A DNA stretch of 64,000 nucleotides from Falsochrobactrum ovis (GCF_003259955.1 NZ_QLMK01000002.1:124001-188000), one strand, 5' to 3'. Positions 1 to 8,573 are shown, counted from the first letter of the stretch. Notes: generated from the letters alone by a model not told the origin. Numbers and translations: made by a program.

Positions 1-36
1 TTAACGGCAATCTCTAGTTGTTCGCCATTCAAAAGA

Positions 37-870
37 TTAGCGAACATTATTCTGTTGTAGCCATTTTTTCCATGATTTCGTATCGCCCGCAAAGACATTG
101 ATATCTGCGTCGCCTTTAATGCCCGGTATGATACCGGTGCCGGTATATTGCCAAAAAGTCCAAGGATGGGGTCCGTATTTCTCCTCCGGGTGTCCGGCGG
201 TTGAACGCAGCCAAAACGGGTAATTTGAAAACTGCCGCAGATCATTCTCGTCGAAAAAATCGACGGTGGTATAAATGATCGGGCGCTTTCCGTAATGTTT
301 TTCGATTGCTTGCAAAAAGACGCGCATTTCTTTGCGCACGATTGCTGGGTCTGGTCTTAATTTGCAGGTCGGAGAATGCGCATTCCATTCCATATCCAGA
401 ACCGGAGGTAACGCATGCGGATCGCGCGGAACGTGTTGAATATACCAACGAGCTTGCTCAATTGCGGGACGGCAAAAATAATAGAAATGATAGGCACTGC
501 GAGGAATTCCAGCTGCTTTGGCGCCATTCCAATGCTCGTTGAAACGTTCGTCAAAACGATCCCCGCCTTCCGTCGCCTTAATGAAGGCAAATGAAATTCC
601 GCTTTTGCGCACAGCATCCCAATCTATTTTCGTTTGATATTTTGAAACGTCGGTGCCGTGGATCGGATAATGCCAAGGGGTACGACCGGTCCATTCATAT
701 GGTTTGCGATCACCAAAGCGTGGCGCATTCACTCGACCACTAGGCCGCGCAATTTGCTGTAGAGTGCTTGAGGATTTTTTCACGTCGGAAAAGTCATAAT
801 CGACTGTCGTGCAGCCGGAAAAAAGCAGAATGCCAAGGGCAGTAAAAATACGGTTGGCCAGAGCGTTCAT
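37..870 (-). CDS. GH25-family lysozyme-like lipoprotein
   Basis: 277 aa. The N-terminus is a lipoprotein signal with lipobox LFSGC (Cys20), so the enzyme should be membrane anchored and face the periplasm. From about residue 72 it matches glycoside hydrolase family 25 (muramidases that cut the MurNAc-GlcNAc bond): HGTDVSKYQ carries the first acidic residue (Asp74), and LDMEW supplies the DxE pair (Asp159, Glu161). The end has the WQYTGTG motif common near the C-terminus of the fold. It stands alone on the minus strand, divergent from the small lipoproteins, in a neighbourhood rich in wall hydrolases. Family assignment is firm; whether it remodels self wall or attacks others cannot be told. 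Confidence 0.88.
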   Translation of the reverse strand: MNALANRIFTALGILLFSGCTTVDYDFSDVKKSSSTLQQIARPSGRVNAPRFGDRKPYEWTGRTPWHYPIHGTDVSKYQTKIDWDAVRKSGISFAFIKATEGGDRFDERFNEHWNGAKAAGIPRSAYHFYYFCRPAIEQARWYIQHVPRDPHALPPVLDMEWNAHSPTCKLRPDPAIVRKEMRVFLQAIEKHYGKRPIIYTTVDFFDENDLRQFSNYPFWLRSTAGHPEEKYGPHPWTFWQYTGTGIIPGIKGDADINVFAGDTKSWKKWLQQNNVR

Positions 871-1193
871 AGACAGTTCCCGATGTCGCGAATCATTTCT
901 TCGACAAGGGTTACGCTATCCGCCGCAGCTCGTCATTAGTTGGGGGCTAAAAATTGGTGAGGGCAGGCCGCCGTCGGTCGTTACTTGGAGGTTGGCGATC
1001 TTACCGATCCGGAGAGTTGCAGCTTGTTACGCTGCGTAAGACTAATTGAGCGAACTTTTTCGTGCAGTCGCCGTTTTGTGAGTGATGTTAGCAATGAGAA
1101 CAGGCTCGGCACCCGATAGGGGCAGAGTAATGGGCGAGGTGTGGTTCACGCTGTTGACATGTGTAAGTTGACTTTATGGAAGGAGAGCCATCA
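871..1193. other. Intergenic region between divergent lipoprotein genes
   Basis: 323 bases with no convincing gene. It must hold the promoters of the GH25 gene (minus) and the small lipoprotein (plus). A TTGACA hexamer at 1154-1159 looks like a -35 box, but no good -10 sits at the right distance. A short GCAGC/GCTGC hairpin lies near 1018-1035. Nothing else is recognisable. Confidence 0.4.
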
Positions 1194-1376
1194 ATGAAAA
1201 AGATTTTAATCACGTCGATCGCGGCCCTGTCATTTTTAGCTATAGCTGGCTGCAACGACAATTCTTCCGACAATGCAACGCCACCCGCAACCACTCCGGA
1301 AGCACCAGCGGACGGTAACACTACGCCCCCAGCAACGCCCGCTACGCCTGATACCGGAACTGCGCCGGCAAATTAA
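1194..1376 (+). CDS. Small hypothetical lipoprotein
   Basis: 60 aa. I chose the ATG at 1194 because a strong GGAAGGAGAG ribosome site lies just upstream and the protein then starts with a clean signal (MKKILITSIAALSFLAIAGC, lipobox Cys20). The mature part is a low-complexity tail of Pro, Thr, Ala, Asn and Asp with repeated ATPP/TPAT units and no domain. Such tails occur in small envelope lipoproteins, but I do not recognise a family. A terminator-like hairpin follows. Confidence 0.7.
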   Translation: MKKILITSIAALSFLAIAGCNDNSSDNATPPATTPEAPADGNTTPPATPATPDTGTAPAN

Positions 1377-1404
1377 ATGGCAGCGGCATAACCACGAAAC
1401 TCTC

Positions 1405-1440
1405 AATGGTGGTCTGGTTAACCGGGCCACCATTTATTTA
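1405..1440 (+). terminator. Terminator-like hairpin after small lipoprotein
   Basis: AATGGTGGTC (1405-1414) pairs with GGCCACCATT (1425-1434) over 10 bp with one G-T, around a 10-base loop that is itself palindromic (GGTTAACC). An AT-rich tail follows rather than a clean T-run. Confidence 0.55.
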
Positions 1441-1444
1441 CCAT

Positions 1445-1482
1445 AGCTTAATAAGAGTTTTACAGCTTAATAAGAGTTTTTC
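1445..1482. repeat. Two-copy 19-bp tandem repeat
   Basis: AGCTTAATAAGAGTTTT occurs at 1445-1461 and again at 1464-1480, a near-exact tandem duplication with a 19-base period, between the two small lipoprotein genes. Function unknown; it may be simple slippage or a pair of binding sites. Confidence 0.7.
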
Positions 1483-1557
1483 GGGCATCTCGTAAAAAAG
1501 TGGGTTAGGTGAGCATTGCTATTCAAACGATGCGCGACTTCGGTTATAGCATTGATT

Positions 1558-1956
1558 ATGAGCCGCCATTTCCTTTTTCCGATTGCTGCAGTTTTTTTGA
1601 TTGGGGTTGCTGCGTGTAGCAAACCCGAAGAGCAGGTGTCCGAGCCCGATTCTGTCTCGCAGAGCGAGAATGCGAAGCGGGATAGTGCAGTTGATGCCAC
1701 TCAAGCCGAGACCGGGGCCGAGACTGAGACTGAGACCGGGACCGGAGCAGAAGTTGGCGCTGATTTACTTCAGACTTTGCGCGATAAGGCGGGCGTGGTC
1801 GATGCTGAGGAGCAAGCAGCCATCGTGGAGCGCGCACGAAAGCATGCCAAAGATGCTGCCCTAGCCGTCGGGCAGTCAGAATTACAAGCGGAGGAAGCGG
1901 CTGATGCAGCCGCTAAATCCGCTCAGAAATCATTAGAAGCGCGCAAAATACCCTAG
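1558..1956 (+). CDS. Hypothetical Ala/Glu-rich lipoprotein
   Basis: 132 aa from the ATG at 1558. An in-frame TTG at 1516 would add 14 residues but would spoil the signal peptide, so I prefer 1558. The N-terminus is a lipoprotein signal ending GVAAC (Cys20). The middle has a run of alternating Glu-Thr and Gly-Thr (encoded by short GAGACT/GACCGG repeats). The last 60 residues are Ala/Glu-rich and probably form one long helix. No family recognised. The ribosome site is weak. Confidence 0.6.
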   Translation: MSRHFLFPIAAVFLIGVAACSKPEEQVSEPDSVSQSENAKRDSAVDATQAETGAETETETGTGAEVGADLLQTLRDKAGVVDAEEQAAIVERARKHAKDAALAVGQSELQAEEAADAAAKSAQKSLEARKIP

Positions 1957-2030
1957 CCGATGTTTATAAGAGCTTTGCCAACAAGTTATTGTGGGATTGC
2001 AGATAGTTCGGATTGCTATAAAACCTAATC

Positions 2031-2744
2031 ATGTCGATTTGGACCCGCATTGGTGAGTTCGTTACTTCGGTAACGCTGAACGCTATTTCTAGCGTGATCG
2101 AGGCCATTCAAACAGTTTTTGAAGGTGATGCAGAAACTCGGAAACAGGTGGCTTTTTCGATCGCTATGATCGCCCTTTCGGCAAAAATGGCCAAAGCGGA
2201 TGGGATTGTGACCCAAGAGGAAATTCGCGCCTTTCACAAAATTTTCTCGGTGCCGCCGGAAGAGCGCGCGCATGTGGCCCGGCTTTATGATCTCGCTAAA
2301 CAAGATGTGGCGGGCTTTGAAAGCTATGCTCGTCAGCTTGCAGGGCTTTGCAGCGATGGGAAAACCGATTGCCATTTGCTGGAAGATATTCTGGATGGAC
2401 TTTTCCATATCGCCACTGCTGATGGGTATGTGCATGATAAGGAAATGGCGTTTCTTGCGAAAGTAGCCCAAATATTCGGATTTGATGAGAGTGTTTTTGA
2501 GCAAATTTCTTTGCGCCATGTCAAAGGCGGGGAAGCCGACCCGTATGCAATCCTAGGATTGCCCAGAGGGGCGTCATTTGAAGATGCTCGGAAACGTTAT
2601 CGTGCCTTGGTCAAAGAGCATCATCCTGATCGTTTGATTGCCGAAGGTTTGCCGCTGGAATTTATAACCATTGCCAATGCACGTCTTGCTTCCATTAATA
2701 GTGCCTGGGCAGCCGTATCAAAACAGTTAGAGGCGGTAGCATGA
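2031..2744 (+). CDS. TerB-like / J-domain co-chaperone (DjlA-type)
   Basis: 237 aa. Residues about 35-155 form a TerB-like helical domain (ADGIVTQEE and ADGYVHDKE acidic repeats typical of TerB). Residues about 170-233 are a J domain with the HPD tripeptide at 198-200, which stimulates DnaK ATPase. The arrangement resembles DjlA without an obvious N-terminal membrane anchor. Its stop overlaps the start of the next gene by 4 bases (ATGA at 2741), so it should be cotranslated with the amidase. Domain calls are firm; the client is unknown. Confidence 0.85.
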   Translation: MSIWTRIGEFVTSVTLNAISSVIEAIQTVFEGDAETRKQVAFSIAMIALSAKMAKADGIVTQEEIRAFHKIFSVPPEERAHVARLYDLAKQDVAGFESYARQLAGLCSDGKTDCHLLEDILDGLFHIATADGYVHDKEMAFLAKVAQIFGFDESVFEQISLRHVKGGEADPYAILGLPRGASFEDARKRYRALVKEHHPDRLIAEGLPLEFITIANARLASINSAWAAVSKQLEAVA

Positions 2745-3547
2745 GTGACGAAATAAATTCTATCGACGGGATCGTCGCTGAGCTTGCCTTAGATAAGGCG
2801 GATTATAGCAAGGCTGCGCTAGAACCGTCTCCCAATTTTGGTCCGAGACGGGACGGGAAAACCCCGATATTTCTCATTTTGCACTATACCGGGGTGGCAA
2901 CGGCACAGGAAGCTCTGGATATTTTAAAATCTCCTGAACGGGAAGTTTCGGCGCACTATCTCGTTCATGAGAATGGCGACGTGGTGCAAATGGTTTCTGA
3001 GAAAGCGCGTGCTTGGCATGCCGGGCAAAGCTTCTGGAAAGGCGAAAGAGACCTCAATTCGGCGTCGATCGGCATTGAGATTGTTAATCCCGGTGAGTTG
3101 GATGACTATCCGCCATTTAAAGAGCCACAGCTTGAATCGGTGATAGAACTCTGCAGAAATATTTGCCAGCGCCATTCGATCCCGCCTGAAAATGTTCTGG
3201 CGCATTCGGATATTGCGCCAACACGCAAAACAGATCCCGGGCATAATTTTCCTTGGAAGAAACTTTACGAGGCGGGGATTGGTCATTATGTCGAACCAAC
3301 TCCAATTCGGAGCGGGCGTTTTTTCGCGCGCGGTGAGCAGGGTCAGCCGATTGAAGCGCTTCAATCCATGCTGGCGCTTTATGGATATGAAATTGAGATC
3401 AATGGTGTCTTTGATGAAGCGACCGAAACGGTCGTAAAAGCCTTTCAGCGCCACTTTCGGCCTCAAAAATTGGACGGTGTCGCTGATGTATCAACTATTG
3501 ATACCCTCTACAGGCTACTTTCTTCGCTGCAAAATGTTACTAGCTGA
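2741..3547 (+). CDS. N-acetylmuramoyl-L-alanine amidase (AmiD-like)
   Basis: 268 aa. An Amidase_2 domain (about residues 40-175) has the zinc ligands His48, His155 and Asp166/His168 (LHYT, AHSDIAPTRKTDPGH). A C-terminal peptidoglycan-binding domain (PG_binding_1, about 200-262) follows. The enzyme cuts the amide bond between MurNAc and the stem peptide. No signal peptide is visible, so it may act on cytoplasmic anhydro-muropeptides during recycling, as AmpD does, or be exported another way. It overlaps the J-domain gene by 4 bases. Confidence 0.9.
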   Translation: MSDEINSIDGIVAELALDKADYSKAALEPSPNFGPRRDGKTPIFLILHYTGVATAQEALDILKSPEREVSAHYLVHENGDVVQMVSEKARAWHAGQSFWKGERDLNSASIGIEIVNPGELDDYPPFKEPQLESVIELCRNICQRHSIPPENVLAHSDIAPTRKTDPGHNFPWKKLYEAGIGHYVEPTPIRSGRFFARGEQGQPIEALQSMLALYGYEIEINGVFDEATETVVKAFQRHFRPQKLDGVADVSTIDTLYRLLSSLQNVTS

Positions 3548-3944
3548 ACAGGCATTTTCAAAAAAATACGGCGCTGACACCAAGTGGGATTCCAACTTTT
3601 AATTCAATAGTTTGATGTGGCATCAATCGTAAGTTGTGCGGCAAGTTTGTCAAGAAATTGATAGCTGCGTGAGCCGTTTTTGTTACATTCTGCAAGACTA
3701 ATTGATTTTTCTTACCAATCTTCGGCTGCATTCAGCCTGCAAATGAACCGCCATTCCCCACAAAAAGAGGCAACAATTTTGCCGGAGGGAACTGCAATCT
3801 TAGCTCAATTTTGTCACGGCTGGGAAAATCTTTCCTGCCGGAATTGAGCTGTAAATCAAAAAGGCGCGCTCAAAAAACAGCGCCACAGCGACATCGCTTC
3901 CCCCAAGACTGGCGATGTCCTAAAGACGGTCAAGACGGTAGGTT
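3548..3944. other. 397-base intergenic region upstream of the transglycosylase
   Basis: No gene is seen. The notable content is a strong two-part hairpin at 3802-3850, described separately. The rest is AT-rich with no recognised motif. The promoter of the transglycosylase should be here. Confidence 0.5.
3802..3850 (+). other. Strong unassigned hairpin
   Basis: AGCTCAATT (3802-3810) pairs perfectly with AATTGAGCT (3842-3850). Inside, CGGC (3817-3820) pairs with GCCG (3837-3840), and GGGAAA (3822-3827) pairs with TTTCCT (3831-3836, one G-U) around an ATC loop. This gives two stacked stems with a 6/1 internal loop. There is no T-run, so it is not a standard terminator. It lies 95 bases before the transglycosylase start. 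Confidence 0.55.
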
Positions 3945-4577
3945 ATGAAGTCAAAATTTGTTGTTGTGTGCGCTCTTGTTGGCGCAATGAGTAGTTTTGT
4001 GCCGAGCATTGCATCTAGTGCTCCAGTTAATGAACCAACTAATCTTAGCGATCTTCTCCAAGCCCGGTCGGCTAAGAAGGCTAAAGAGGGTCAAAAGGGC
4101 GTAAAAGCCAAACAGGTTGAGAAATCAACGAAGAAAACTGCTACGAAGAAGAAGGGTGCTAAGGCGGCTAAAAACAACCTTAAGCAAAAGTCTGGAACAG
4201 ATGGGCGTCCTTACTCCAATCTGATCGAGCAATATGCAAAGAGCTATGGTGTTCCAACGGCTCTTGCTCATGCGGTCGTGCGTCATGAAAGCAATTATCG
4301 CCCCGATGTTCGCGGTAAGGCTGGCGAAATCGGCCTGATGCAGATCAAGCTCTCAACCGCACGCGGTTTGGGCTATTCGGGTTCTGCCAAAGGACTTTAC
4401 GAGCCTTCAACCAATATCCAATATGGTATGAAATATTTGGCAATGGCACATAAGTTGGGCGGCGGAAGCACCTGCGGCACGATCCTGAAATACAATGCGG
4501 GCCATGGCGCAAAAAGGATGAACCCCACTTCTGCGAATTATTGCAACAAGGTGAAAGCCTATATGCGTTCATTTTAA
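3945..4577 (+). CDS. Soluble lytic transglycosylase, SLT domain
   Basis: 210 aa. A signal peptide (about residues 1-26, ending near SIASSA) sends it to the periplasm. A Lys-rich linker (about 44-82) with KKATKKKG-type repeats follows. The SLT domain (about 88-205) has the catalytic Glu115 in RHESNY, the GLMQI motif and the YNAGHG motif near the end. Lytic transglycosylases cleave the glycan strand and leave 1,6-anhydroMurNAc. The basic linker could bind DNA or teichoic-like anions, but it may only be a flexible spacer. A good terminator follows. Confidence 0.9.
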   Translation: MKSKFVVVCALVGAMSSFVPSIASSAPVNEPTNLSDLLQARSAKKAKEGQKGVKAKQVEKSTKKTATKKKGAKAAKNNLKQKSGTDGRPYSNLIEQYAKSYGVPTALAHAVVRHESNYRPDVRGKAGEIGLMQIKLSTARGLGYSGSAKGLYEPSTNIQYGMKYLAMAHKLGGGSTCGTILKYNAGHGAKRMNPTSANYCNKVKAYMRSF

Positions 4578-4619
4578 TGCCATTCTGACGAATGCATTGT
4601 GTTGGTAAATGTGAAGAAA

Positions 4620-4650
4620 AGCCGGTAGCAAGTTTGCTGCTGGCTTTTTT
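4620..4650 (+). terminator. Rho-independent terminator after the transglycosylase
   Basis: AGCCGGTAGCA (4620-4630) pairs with TGCTGCTGGCT (4635-4645) over 11 bp including two G-U pairs, with a 4-base loop, then five T residues (4646-4650). Confidence 0.85.
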
Positions 4651-4711
4651 GCTGCGCAAAAACTTTTACAATCCGGGTTTTAACCGACATGGTTCATGCT
4701 ATACACGCACG

Positions 4712-5157
4712 GTCAGTCGGTCGGGTAGCCGCGCTTGTCCAGTGCCGAAAGGCGGCAGGTGAGGAAAGTCCGGGCTCCAGGGAAATACGGTGCCGGGTAA
4801 CGCCCGGCGGGGGCGACCCCAGGGAAAGTGCCACAGAAAACAAACCGCCCCGTCTTCCGTATTCTTGCGATGCGCATATCTGCAATGCATCGAACAAGGA
4901 CAGGGATGACGGGGTAAGGGTGAAAAGGTGGGGTAAGAGCCCACCGCGCCGGTGGTAACATTGGCGGCACGGTAAACCCCACCGGGAGCAAGACCGAATA
5001 GGGACGGCGCGTTAGTCCGAAAGGGCTGACAATCGATTTCCAGATCAGCCGTCCGGGTGGGTTGCAAGAGGCGGGTGGCGACATCCGTCCCAGATGAATG
5101 GCTACCACGTCGGATGGAAATCCGGCCATACAGAACCCGGCTTACAGACCGGCTGAC
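4712..5157 (+). ncRNA. rnpB: RNase P RNA, bacterial type A
   Basis: The 5' end GTCAGTCGG (4712-4720) pairs with CCGGCTGAC (5149-5157) to form P1, fixing both ends at about 446 nt. Conserved core pieces are present in order: GAGGAAAGTCCGGGCTC near 4761, the P15-like GGTAAACCCCACC segment near 4971, and the 3' block with AGAACCCGGCTTACAG before the closing P1 arm. It is the catalytic RNA that matures tRNA 5' ends. A CTATAC hexamer at 4699-4704 fits an alphaproteobacterial -10 box. A 270-base open frame inside it is an accident of the RNA sequence. Confidence 0.95.
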
Positions 5158-5255
5158 ATTTAATTTTTAAACAAAAGCAGTAATTTGAAATAAACGCCGT
5201 GGTGCTGATCACTTGGCGGAAACGGTCAATTGCTGGTTTTGGTTTGCAGAAATAA

Positions 5256-5278
5256 CGGATCATTAAGCTTAATATCCG
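5256..5278. promoter_or_regulatory. Near-palindrome in the dcw promoter region
   Basis: CGGATCATTAAG (5256-5267) and CTTAATATCCG (5268-5278) form an inverted repeat with one extra base and a perfect ATTAAGCTTAAT core. A second TAACGGAT copy lies just downstream at 5280-5287. It sits about 95 bases before rsmH, where the promoter of the division cluster should be, and is a candidate operator. No known regulator motif is recognised. Confidence 0.4.
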
Positions 5279-5370
5279 ATAACGGATTGATCGATTCCTT
5301 TGTGTCGACAATCGGCGGGAATCTATGCGCAATTTCAGGATAGCGGGAAGGTTCCCGGGAAAGGATCGGA

Positions 5371-6414
5371 ATGATGGCTAGCCTCGGCGGAGACCAATCT
5401 CAAGCCGGAGAGGCTCAGCTTCGTCACATTCCGGTGCTGATGACGGAAGTGCTTGACGCGTTGAAGGCTGAGCCCGGAAAACTGATTGTTGACGGAACTT
5501 TCGGTGCGGGTGGTTACACACGCCATATTCTCGAAGCGGGTGCGAATGTCATTGCTATTGATCGCGATCCCAACGCCATTGCGGCCGGGCGCGCGATGGA
5601 GAGGCTCTATACAGGCCGACTTAATTTGGTTGAAAGCCGCTTTTCTGCTCTTGATGATGCTGTGGAGAGCATCTGCGGTGATGGCGGAAAGGTGGACGGC
5701 GTTGTGTTGGATATCGGTGTTTCGTCGATGCAAATCGATGAGGCAGAGCGCGGTTTTTCTTTTCAGAAAGATGGACCGCTTGATATGCGCATGTCGGCAA
5801 AAGGTCCAAGCGCGGCCGATGTTGTCAATCACCTGAAAACCGGAGATCTTGCGCGTATATTCAATTTTCTTGGCGAGGAGCGCCACGCAGGCAGAATTGC
5901 CCGGATGATTGACAAGCGCCGAGCGGTGCAGCCATTCACCCGGACGCTTGAACTGGCGAAAGCGATTGAAGAGCTGGTTGGGCGACACCCGAAAGACCGG
6001 ATACACCCAGCTACGCGCGTGTTTCAGGCTCTGCGTGTCTATGTAAATGATGAGTTGGGTGAACTTGCGCGCGCTTTGCTTGCGGCAGAACGCGTTCTCA
6101 AACCCGGTGGACGCCTTGTTGTTGTGACATTCCACTCACTAGAAGATCGCATGGTCAAACGTTTTTTTGCAGATCGCGCTGGGGGCAGTGCTGGTTCGCG
6201 TCATATGCCGGAAATGCAGGCGCGACTTCCGAGTTTTCTTCCAGCTGTTAAGGGGGCGGTTGGTCCTTCGGCGGAAGAGGAAGAGCGCAATCCTCGGGCG
6301 CGCTCGGCCAAATTGCGTGCCGGCATAAGAACTGAAAATTCGCCTCTCGAAAACGACCTTTCATTGTTCGGGCTGCCCAAATTGCCCAATACAGATGATC
6401 TTGCCCGGAGTTGA
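5371..6414 (+). CDS. rsmH: 16S rRNA m4C1402 methyltransferase RsmH (MraW)
   Basis: 347 aa. It methylates N4 of C1402 in 16S rRNA using S-adenosylmethionine. The N-terminal [13 protein letters not shown] and the SAM motif [15 protein letters not shown] (about residues 40-54) are characteristic, as are [31 protein letters not shown] and [16 protein letters not shown]. It is the first gene of the dcw cluster here. In most relatives mraZ comes immediately before; here it is absent. The start at 5371 has an AAAGGATCGG ribosome site. ftsL follows after 3 bases. Confidence 0.97.
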   Translation: MMASLGGDQSQAGEAQLRHIPVLMTEVLDALKAEPGKLIVDGTFGAGGYTRHILEAGANVIAIDRDPNAIAAGRAMERLYTGRLNLVESRFSALDDAVESICGDGGKVDGVVLDIGVSSMQIDEAERGFSFQKDGPLDMRMSAKGPSAADVVNHLKTGDLARIFNFLGEERHAGRIARMIDKRRAVQPFTRTLELAKAIEELVGRHPKDRIHPATRVFQALRVYVNDELGELARALLAAERVLKPGGRLVVVTFHSLEDRMVKRFFADRAGGSAGSRHMPEMQARLPSFLPAVKGAVGPSAEEEERNPRARSAKLRAGIRTENSPLENDLSLFGLPKLPNTDDLARS

Positions 6415-6417
6415 ACA

Positions 6418-6813
6418 GTGCCACGTACTTTTGAACTCATTTTGATAGCGGCGATGCTGATGGCAGCAGCGGTTACCTATACGATTAAATATGATGCCGA
6501 GCGGCAGATGGCAGTAATTGCCAAGCTCAAGCGCCAGATTGATTCAGAAAGGGATACGATCACGCTTTTGCGGGCGGATTGGGCTTTGATGACGCAACCA
6601 GGCCGACTTCAGGCACTGGTGGGAGTTTATGACGAAGAACTACAGCTTGCACCGACTGAGCCGGAACAATATGCAGCTGGGATAGACGAAATTCCCGAAC
6701 GCCAACCCGACGATATTCAAATGCTTATCTCTGGCAGCGATGAGTTGCTAGCGAGCGGTGTTCTTGGAACAGATTCGATGAGTACGGGCAGCATAGATGG
6801 AGCGAGGCACTGA
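6418..6813 (+). CDS. ftsL: Cell division protein FtsL
   Basis: 131 aa, GTG start 3 bases after rsmH. A short N-terminus and one membrane span (about residues 5-23) are followed by a periplasmic coiled coil (about 28-60, LKRQIDSERDTITLLRADWALM) and an acidic tail. FtsL joins FtsB and FtsQ in the divisome and licenses FtsWI. Sequence is poorly conserved in this family; the call rests on size, topology, the coiled coil and position between rsmH and ftsI. Confidence 0.88.
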   Translation: MPRTFELILIAAMLMAAAVTYTIKYDAERQMAVIAKLKRQIDSERDTITLLRADWALMTQPGRLQALVGVYDEELQLAPTEPEQYAAGIDEIPERQPDDIQMLISGSDELLASGVLGTDSMSTGSIDGARH

Positions 6814-6815
6814 TC

Positions 6816-8573
6816 ATGCGGCTGAAGCTCGGATTGTTTAATAAGAGATCAAAAGGTTTGAAAAATGATAGCGCGCTTGCCGGCGGTGAAATACCGTCCG
6901 GCAAAATGGCGTTTGATGGCTTTCGCAAAAAACATGGAAACCGGGCGCGAAACCGTTTGTGGATGGCTGTGGCTTGTTTCGTTGCCGCCTATGGCGCGAT
7001 TGGCGGTAAACTTATCTATTTTGGTGTTGTGGGCGGGGAAGAACAAGAATATGGCGGGCCAAGGGTTCACGAACTCGCCTCGCGTCCCGATATTCTGGAC
7101 CGCAATGGACAGATCCTTGCCACTGATATCAAAACCGCGTCTCTCTATGCCGAGCCGCGCAATATAGTCGATCCGGATGAAACCATTGAGTTGCTTTCAA
7201 CTGTCATTCCTGATCTCGACTGGGAAACCACTTATCGGCGTCTTAAAAGCGGTGCCGGATTTGTCTGGATCAAGCGGGGTCTGACACCCAAACAGCAAAG
7301 CCAGATCATGGCGCTTGGCGTCCCCGGTATTGGTTTTCGCACCGAAAAGCGCCGGTTTTATCCGGGTGGACCTACTGCATCCCACATCCTTGGTCTTGTT
7401 AATATCGACAACCAAGGCATTGCGGGAATGGAAAAATATATCGATTCGCAAGGGCTGAGTGATCTTCGCGCCGTTGGCTTGGCGACAGGTCAGTCTCTGG
7501 AGCCGGTAAAACTTTCGATCGATATTCGCGTGCAGCATATTGTGCGGGATGTTTTGGTCAATGCAATCGAACGTTATCGTGCAATTGCTGCGGGCGCTGT
7601 CATACTGGATGTGCACACAGGCGAAGTTGTCGCGATGTCTTCGGTTCCAGATTATGACCCGAATAATCCAGTGAATGCACTGGAAAAAGACCGGCTCAAT
7701 CGTATGACTGCAGGTACTTATGAATTAGGCTCGATCATCAAGAGCTTCACAACTGCCATGGCGCTCGATTCTGGGAAGTTTAATCTGGAATCTAAATTTG
7801 ACGCCTCGCGACCACTTGTTATCGGCAGACAGACTATTCGTGACTATTACGGTAAGTCACGGGTGCTGACACTTGCTGAAGTTTTTGTCTACTCATCCAA
7901 TATTGGCTCTGGCCGGGAGGCCGATGCGATCGGTATAGAAGGCCATCGCGAATTCCTCAAAAGAATGGGCTTGCTGGATAGAATGGAAACTGAGCTTCCC
8001 GAAGTGGCGCGTCCTGTCGAACCACGAGTTTGGAGGAAGGTGCATTCATTGACCATTTCATTTGGTCACGGGATGATGACCACACCATTGCAAGCGGCGG
8101 TCGGCACAGTGGCTTTGATGAATGGCGGCAAGCTTATTCCGCCCACATTTTTAAAACGTAGCGAGGCCCAAGCGCAAGAATTTGCCAAGCAAGTGATTTC
8201 TCCCAAAGTATCGGCTGATATGCGATATCTTTATCGCTTTAACGGGCAGACCGGGTCGGGACGGCGAGCTCAAGTCGAGGGGTATCGGGTTGGTGGCAAA
8301 ACGGGTACCGCAGAAAAGGTTGTTAACGGGCGCTACTCAAAGGATGTTCGTTTTAATGCCTTCCTTGCGGCCTTCCCAATGGATAATCCACGATATGTCG
8401 TATTGTCGATTATTGACGAGCCAAAACCTGAGGAAGGCAAACTTAGTGCGACTGCTGGCCTCAATGCTGCCCCGATGGTCGCAGAAATCATACGGCGATC
8501 TGCTTCGTTCCTTGGTGTAACGCCTGATTTTGTGGAAGAAGCAGCACCGGCAAAAGTGTCGTTGATAAATTGA
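6816..8573 (+). CDS. ftsI: Septal peptidoglycan transpeptidase FtsI (PBP3)
   Basis: 585 aa class B penicillin-binding protein. A membrane span lies near residues 46-68, then the dimerisation/pedestal domain (about 85-220) and the transpeptidase domain (about 255-560). The active-site motifs are visible: SIIK (Ser306, Lys309), SSN (360-362) and KTG (495-497). It cross-links stem peptides at the septum, working with FtsW. It begins 2 bases after ftsL. The N-terminal cytoplasmic segment of about 45 basic residues is usual for Rhizobiales. Confidence 0.97.
   Translation: MRLKLGLFNKRSKGLKNDSALAGGEIPSGKMAFDGFRKKHGNRARNRLWMAVACFVAAYGAIGGKLIYFGVVGGEEQEYGGPRVHELASRPDILDRNGQILATDIKTASLYAEPRNIVDPDETIELLSTVIPDLDWETTYRRLKSGAGFVWIKRGLTPKQQSQIMALGVPGIGFRTEKRRFYPGGPTASHILGLVNIDNQGIAGMEKYIDSQGLSDLRAVGLATGQSLEPVKLSIDIRVQHIVRDVLVNAIERYRAIAAGAVILDVHTGEVVAMSSVPDYDPNNPVNALEKDRLNRMTAGTYELGSIIKSFTTAMALDSGKFNLESKFDASRPLVIGRQTIRDYYGKSRVLTLAEVFVYSSNIGSGREADAIGIEGHREFLKRMGLLDRMETELPEVARPVEPRVWRKVHSLTISFGHGMMTTPLQAAVGTVALMNGGKLIPPTFLKRSEAQAQEFAKQVISPKVSADMRYLYRFNGQTGSGRRAQVEGYRVGGKTGTAEKVVNGRYSKDVRFNAFLAAFPMDNPRYVVLSIIDEPKPEEGKLSATAGLNAAPMVAEIIRRSASFLGVTPDFVEEAAPAKVSLIN

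Noticed and set aside
4689-4958. Open frame across the 5' part of rnpB
   Set aside because: The sequence is the conserved RNase P RNA; the frame is accidental.
5158-5370. MraZ-type TGGGN repeat boxes before rsmH
   Set aside because: I looked for three spaced TGGG boxes and found none with the required spacing.
5335-6135. Long open frame on the minus strand opposite rsmH
   Set aside because: It is antisense to a firmly identified gene, has no ribosome site and no family resemblance; it is a shadow of codon bias. The same applies to the long antisense frames opposite degP (51309-52094) and bamD (24934-25740).
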